Positions 13,982 through 14,793 of a stretch of DNA of 14,793 bases are shown here, in pieces. Under the pieces are notes generated by a model, which was not told where the DNA came from, did not search any database, and saw only the letters and a program-made list of their open reading frames with translations. How positions within the stretch are numbered: the stretch's first letter is position 1; every line of letters starts with the position of its first letter. Origin of the DNA: BS750m-G4 sp964472195. Lineage in GTDB: Bacteria > Bacteroidota > Ignavibacteria > Tepidaquicellales > Tepidaquicellaceae. Position numbers and translations under genes: made by a program. The stretch covers positions 1 to 14,793 of the forward strand of contig CAYYJH010000070.1 in assembly GCA_964472195.1 (NCBI GenBank). Reading direction: 5' to 3'.

Positions 13982-14659
13982 ATGCCACTAAGACCACACC
14001 AAAAAGAGAAGGCTGGTAAACATAAAGGCACGAAGATAAAAAATATTTTATTCGATCTAGGCAATACGCTTGTTTATTTTGACCACAATATTTTTTTTGA
14101 TGGTGTAGCAAGGATAGAGAAGAAGTACAACGTAAATAACTTTCGTGATTATATTAAAAGCAATAAGCTTGATCTAAAACTTGCTACCTCTAAAATTACT
14201 CACAGGAAAGTTTATGATCTTCTTAAAAAGGAATTTAACATCAAGACAAGCTTTTCGGATTTTATTCACATACACAACGATGTTTTTTGGGAAAATACAA
14301 ATATGAAGGGATTTCTTTCGAAAATTTCAAACGATAAAAGATTTGAACTTTTCATACTTTCGAATACTGATTGTGAGCACATTAAATTCGTAAATAAAAA
14401 CTTTCCCTATATCAACGTTATTAAAAGAAGAGTTCTCTCTTATAAAGTTAAATTGATAAAACCGGACAGAAGAATTTTTAAATATACAATCAAAAAATTT
14501 AATCTAAATACTAAAGAAACTTTATTCATTGATGATTTAAAAGAGAATGTTTTTACAGCAAAAGATTTAGGATTCAAGGCTATACATTATACAGCACATG
14601 ATAGCTTCCTGAAGCAATTCAATAAATTTATTCCACTAAAGAGAAAATTTAATAATTAA
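13982..14659 (+). CDS. HAD-superfamily hydrolase with unusual basic N-terminal tail
   Basis: A 225-residue haloacid-dehalogenase-fold protein, probably a small phosphatase. Motif I is ILFDLGNTL with nucleophile Asp25; the second Asp of the usual DxD is Gly, as in the YihX-type subgroup (FDLGNV). Motif II is LFILSNTD (Ser127), motif III is the Lys of LIKPDRRIF (Lys160), and motif IV is LFIDDLKEN (Asp184 and Asp185). Residues 35-110 form the helical cap. The first 20 residues (MPLRPHQKEKAGKHKGTKIK) are basic and outside the domain. The DNA encoding them begins CCACTAAGACCACACC and contains AAAGGCACGAAG, which resembles dispersed repeats. No other start codon lies between 13982 and motif I. It follows gpmI by 16 bases with no Shine-Dalgarno. 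The substrate is unknown. Confidence 0.82.
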   Translation: MPLRPHQKEKAGKHKGTKIKNILFDLGNTLVYFDHNIFFDGVARIEKKYNVNNFRDYIKSNKLDLKLATSKITHRKVYDLLKKEFNIKTSFSDFIHIHNDVFWENTNMKGFLSKISNDKRFELFILSNTDCEHIKFVNKNFPYINVIKRRVLSYKVKLIKPDRRIFKYTIKKFNLNTKETLFIDDLKENVFTAKDLGFKAIHYTAHDSFLKQFNKFIPLKRKFNN

Positions 14660-14793
14660 ACGCTGTTCAAAAGTCTCTACCAAGTGTAAGATATGCAGCG
14701 GGAAGAAATTTTAAATTTATAATTCTCTCACTAAAGATTAATTGATTTAGCGTTAGAATTTTTAAAATTTAAATTGTGTTTAAATTAATACAA

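Noticed and set aside
14667..14768. About 33 open codons on the minus strand ending KFLPAAYLTLGRDF before a TGA
   Set aside because: Looks superficially like the C-terminus of a barrel protein, but an in-frame stop lies only about 34 codons upstream and there is no start; at most a gene relic.

Overview
This is an AT-rich, gene-dense bacterial segment. Most start codons lack a Shine-Dalgarno sequence, and several proteins resemble Bacteroidota/Ignavibacteriota-type families: a secreted outer-membrane barrel with a short N-terminal ruler domain, an EGY-like site-2 protease, and a PRX-like thioredoxin-family protein. I infer a member of the Bacteroidota-Chlorobiota-Ignavibacteriota group. A run of exactly 100 N inside a gene indicates a scaffolded draft or metagenome assembly. 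There is no rRNA, tRNA, CRISPR array, phage gene or transposase gene.

Layout. 1-2129 (+): a secreted barrel protein with its own terminator, then arfB (ribosome rescue) and pgeF (multicopper-oxidase-like/purine phosphorylase family). 2130-4412 (-): an MFS exporter and an M50 membrane protease, convergent with pgeF (the stop codons touch) and divergent from the next block. 4543-6293 (+): a CPBP intramembrane protease and cdsA (CDP-diacylglycerol synthesis). 6411-7475 (+): an acidic protein of unknown function and a PRX-like protein. 7476-9981: one clcA-type Cl- channel/antiporter gene (-) broken by the assembly gap, bracketed by two co-oriented copies of a small terminal-inverted-repeat element containing REP-like hairpins. 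9982-12049 (-): a Crp/Fnr regulator followed by an overlapping three-gene operon (Met-rich membrane protein, small CxxC thioredoxin-fold protein, membrane-anchored thioredoxin), with a perfect 13-bp inverted repeat at its head and a clear terminator at its end. 12442-14659 (+): gpmI (glycolysis) and a HAD-family hydrolase.

Most genes are housekeeping or envelope functions. The least ordinary parts are the Crp-linked thioredoxin operon, which looks like a regulated envelope redox or metal-handling unit, and the paired mobile-like repeats around clcA. No gene here is a convincing member of a defence or secondary-metabolism system.
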